Below are positions 62,772 through 64,000 of a stretch of 64,000 bases of DNA, one piece after another. The notes beneath the pieces were generated by a model that saw only the letters and a list, made by a program, of their open reading frames with translations, was not told where the DNA came from and searched no databases. This stretch comes from Winogradskyella ursingii (GTDB lineage Bacteria; Bacteroidota; Bacteroidia; Flavobacteriales; Flavobacteriaceae). The translations under genes and the position numbers were made by a program. The stretch lies in NCBI RefSeq assembly GCF_013403975.1, contig NZ_JABFDH010000001.1, positions 744,001 to 808,000 of the forward strand, in the 5' to 3' direction. The stretch's first letter is position 1, and each line of letters begins with the position of its first letter.

Positions 62772-63624
62772 CTTCCTTTTGCTATTTGTTATCCTAATTA
62801 TGAGTTGCAACACATCAAAAGAATTAGATATCCAAGGTCATCGTGGTAGTCGTGGTTTAATGCCAGAGAATTCATTGCCCGCATTTGAAAAAGCGATTGA
62901 ATTGGGTGTTACAACCTTAGAACTGGATATTGCAATTTCTAAGGATAAACAAATTGTGGTTACTCACGAACCTTATATGAATCCTGTCATTTGCTTAAAA
63001 CCAGATGGCAGTCAGATAAGTGATTCCGAAGAAAAAATAAATCTTTATAAGCTGAATTATGAAGACATCAAACAATATGACTGTGGTAATAGATTTCACC
63101 CACGATTTCCAGACCAGGAAAAGCTAGAGGTTTACAAACCATTATTATCAGAAGTTTTCAATTTAGCAAAGAGTGAAAATTCTAAGGTCAACTTTAATAT
63201 TGAAATAAAATCCGAACCAGACTATTACGGCGTTTTTACACCACAACCCCAAGAATATGTAAAATTGGTTTTGGATGAAATCAATAAAGATGACATGTTT
63301 GAGCGGGTAAATTTGCAATCGTTTGACATCAACATTTTAGAGGAGATCAAAAAACAATCTCCCCAAATGCCAGTAGCGTTGTTAGTAGATGAAAGTGAAA
63401 ATATCTCAGAAAAACTAGAGCAACTTTCTTTTAAACCCGAAATAATAAGTCCTTACTTTAAGCTGTTAACTTCAGAATTGATTCAGAAATATCATAACAA
63501 AGGATTCAAGATTATACCTTGGACCGTCAACGACGAACAGGATATGATTGAAATGTTACGGTTGAATGTTGACGGAATCATAACGGACTATCCTGATAGA
63601 CTCATTGCTATTCTGTATAAGTAA
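62734..63624 (+). CDS. Glycerophosphodiester phosphodiesterase lipoprotein
   Basis: 296 residues. Lipoprotein signal MKNQHFLLKLKNSFLLLFVILIMSC split, lipobox MSC. The catalytic block is GHRGSRGLMPENSLPAFEKA, ELDIAISKDKQIVVTHEP holds the acid and metal residues, and later LQSFDINILEEI and WTVNDEQDM. It splits glycerophosphodiesters such as glycerophosphocholine into glycerol 3-phosphate and an alcohol. Envelope-located. Last gene of the lipid-type operon; overlaps the desaturase gene by 38 bases. Confidence 0.9.
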   Translation: MKNQHFLLKLKNSFLLLFVILIMSCNTSKELDIQGHRGSRGLMPENSLPAFEKAIELGVTTLELDIAISKDKQIVVTHEPYMNPVICLKPDGSQISDSEEKINLYKLNYEDIKQYDCGNRFHPRFPDQEKLEVYKPLLSEVFNLAKSENSKVNFNIEIKSEPDYYGVFTPQPQEYVKLVLDEINKDDMFERVNLQSFDINILEEIKKQSPQMPVALLVDESENISEKLEQLSFKPEIISPYFKLLTSELIQKYHNKGFKIIPWTVNDEQDMIEMLRLNVDGIITDYPDRLIAILYK

Positions 63625-63774
63625 AGTTTTCAACAATTTTATTAACAATTTTGCCGTTCTTCTATTTTTTGTGTAGTTGGTGGATATTCTTGTTTAATTC
63701 AAACAAAAACAAATTATGTTTAACAAGGATTGATTAATTGCTGTTGAGTTTTTTAACTTAATAGTCACATACCA

Positions 63775-64000
63775 TTGAAAAATTTTATTCGCATTTGCAT
63801 TATTGCGGTGCTTCTTTTTTTATTGAGTTTTACGTTACAAGCGCAAGAAAATTACGCTAGACTAGACAGGAACAGGAATATTCAAGCCAAAGGACTTATC
63901 CATAAATTAAATAAGACCAAAGATACACTCATTCTTCAGAGTGATAAAAAAATCAACTACCTCTATTCGGTGAATAAAAGTGACGAGAGAACACTTGATG
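63775..64000 (+). CDS. Secreted protein, 5' part only
   Basis: TTG start at 63775, then a signal peptide (KNFIRICIIAVLLFLLSF, cut near LQAQ) and a charged region LDRNRNIQAKGLIHKLNKTK that runs off the window at base 64000. No domain can be named from the 75 residues seen. Starting codon inferred from the signal peptide. Confidence 0.55.
   Translation, partial: MKNFIRICIIAVLLFLLSFTLQAQENYARLDRNRNIQAKGLIHKLNKTKDTLILQSDKKINYLYSVNKSDERTLD

Overview
The window looks like a chromosome segment from a marine-type member of the Bacteroidota, most likely family Flavobacteriaceae. It is AT-rich. Several genes follow a TAnnTTTG -7 promoter element rather than a sigma-70 -10 box, and many starts lack a Shine-Dalgarno sequence. 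The tmRNA tag reads GENNYALAA, a form I know from flavobacteria. Protein families such as the DUF1206 protein, the BamA-type barrel with a phosphoesterase-like N-terminus and CheB/CheR hybrid kinases fit the same group. I see no phage, insertion sequence, CRISPR array, rRNA or tRNA.

Layout. 1-3340: redox and sulfur genes (end of a thioredoxin-like gene, two rhodaneses, DsbD). 3441-6598, minus strand: a six-gene methionine sulfoxide repair operon (msrB, msrA, small gene, second divergent msrA, small membrane gene, nitroreductase) plus one small membrane gene. 6685-17659: regulatory block with three AraC-type genes, a lone receiver protein and two very large CheB-CheR-PAS-histidine kinase hybrids that converge tail to tail. 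17894-22522: GH3 beta-glucosidase lipoprotein, secreted esterase, AI-2E-type permease, small DUF7218-like protein. 22825-28245: EF-hand protein, a giant outer-membrane protein (decayed metallophosphoesterase domain, kinase-like middle, Omp85-type barrel) and a PAP2 phosphatase. 28246-29732: gene-poor stretch with two tiny ORFs, terminators, the tmRNA gene and a structured repeat. 29733-38431: small membrane and housekeeping genes (DUF1206, AlaDH/saccharopine dehydrogenase-like enzyme, winged-helix regulator operon, KdsA, TypA). 38491-52111: surface polysaccharide cluster with glycosyltransferases, two flippases, and a 3-amino-3,6-dideoxy sugar pair (FdtA-like isomerase, FdtB-like aminotransferase) with a FemAB/GNAT-like protein. 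52108-57811: FtsE-type ATPase, a large TPR protein and its partner barrel protein. 57998-64000: amidohydrolase, methyltransferase, YkgJ protein, Cys-less thioredoxin-like protein, fatty-acid hydroxylase family protein, glycerophosphodiesterase, and the start of another secreted protein.

Most notable: (1) the giant three-part outer-membrane protein whose phosphoesterase domain has lost nearly all metal ligands while its middle keeps kinase-like catalytic motifs; (2) two near-identical TACTTTG-N5-CAAAGTA dyads at a winged-helix regulator operon; (3) two facing CheB/CheR kinases, one with a lost esterase Asp; (4) a GNAT-like gene whose conserved N-terminus appears to require an ATT start.
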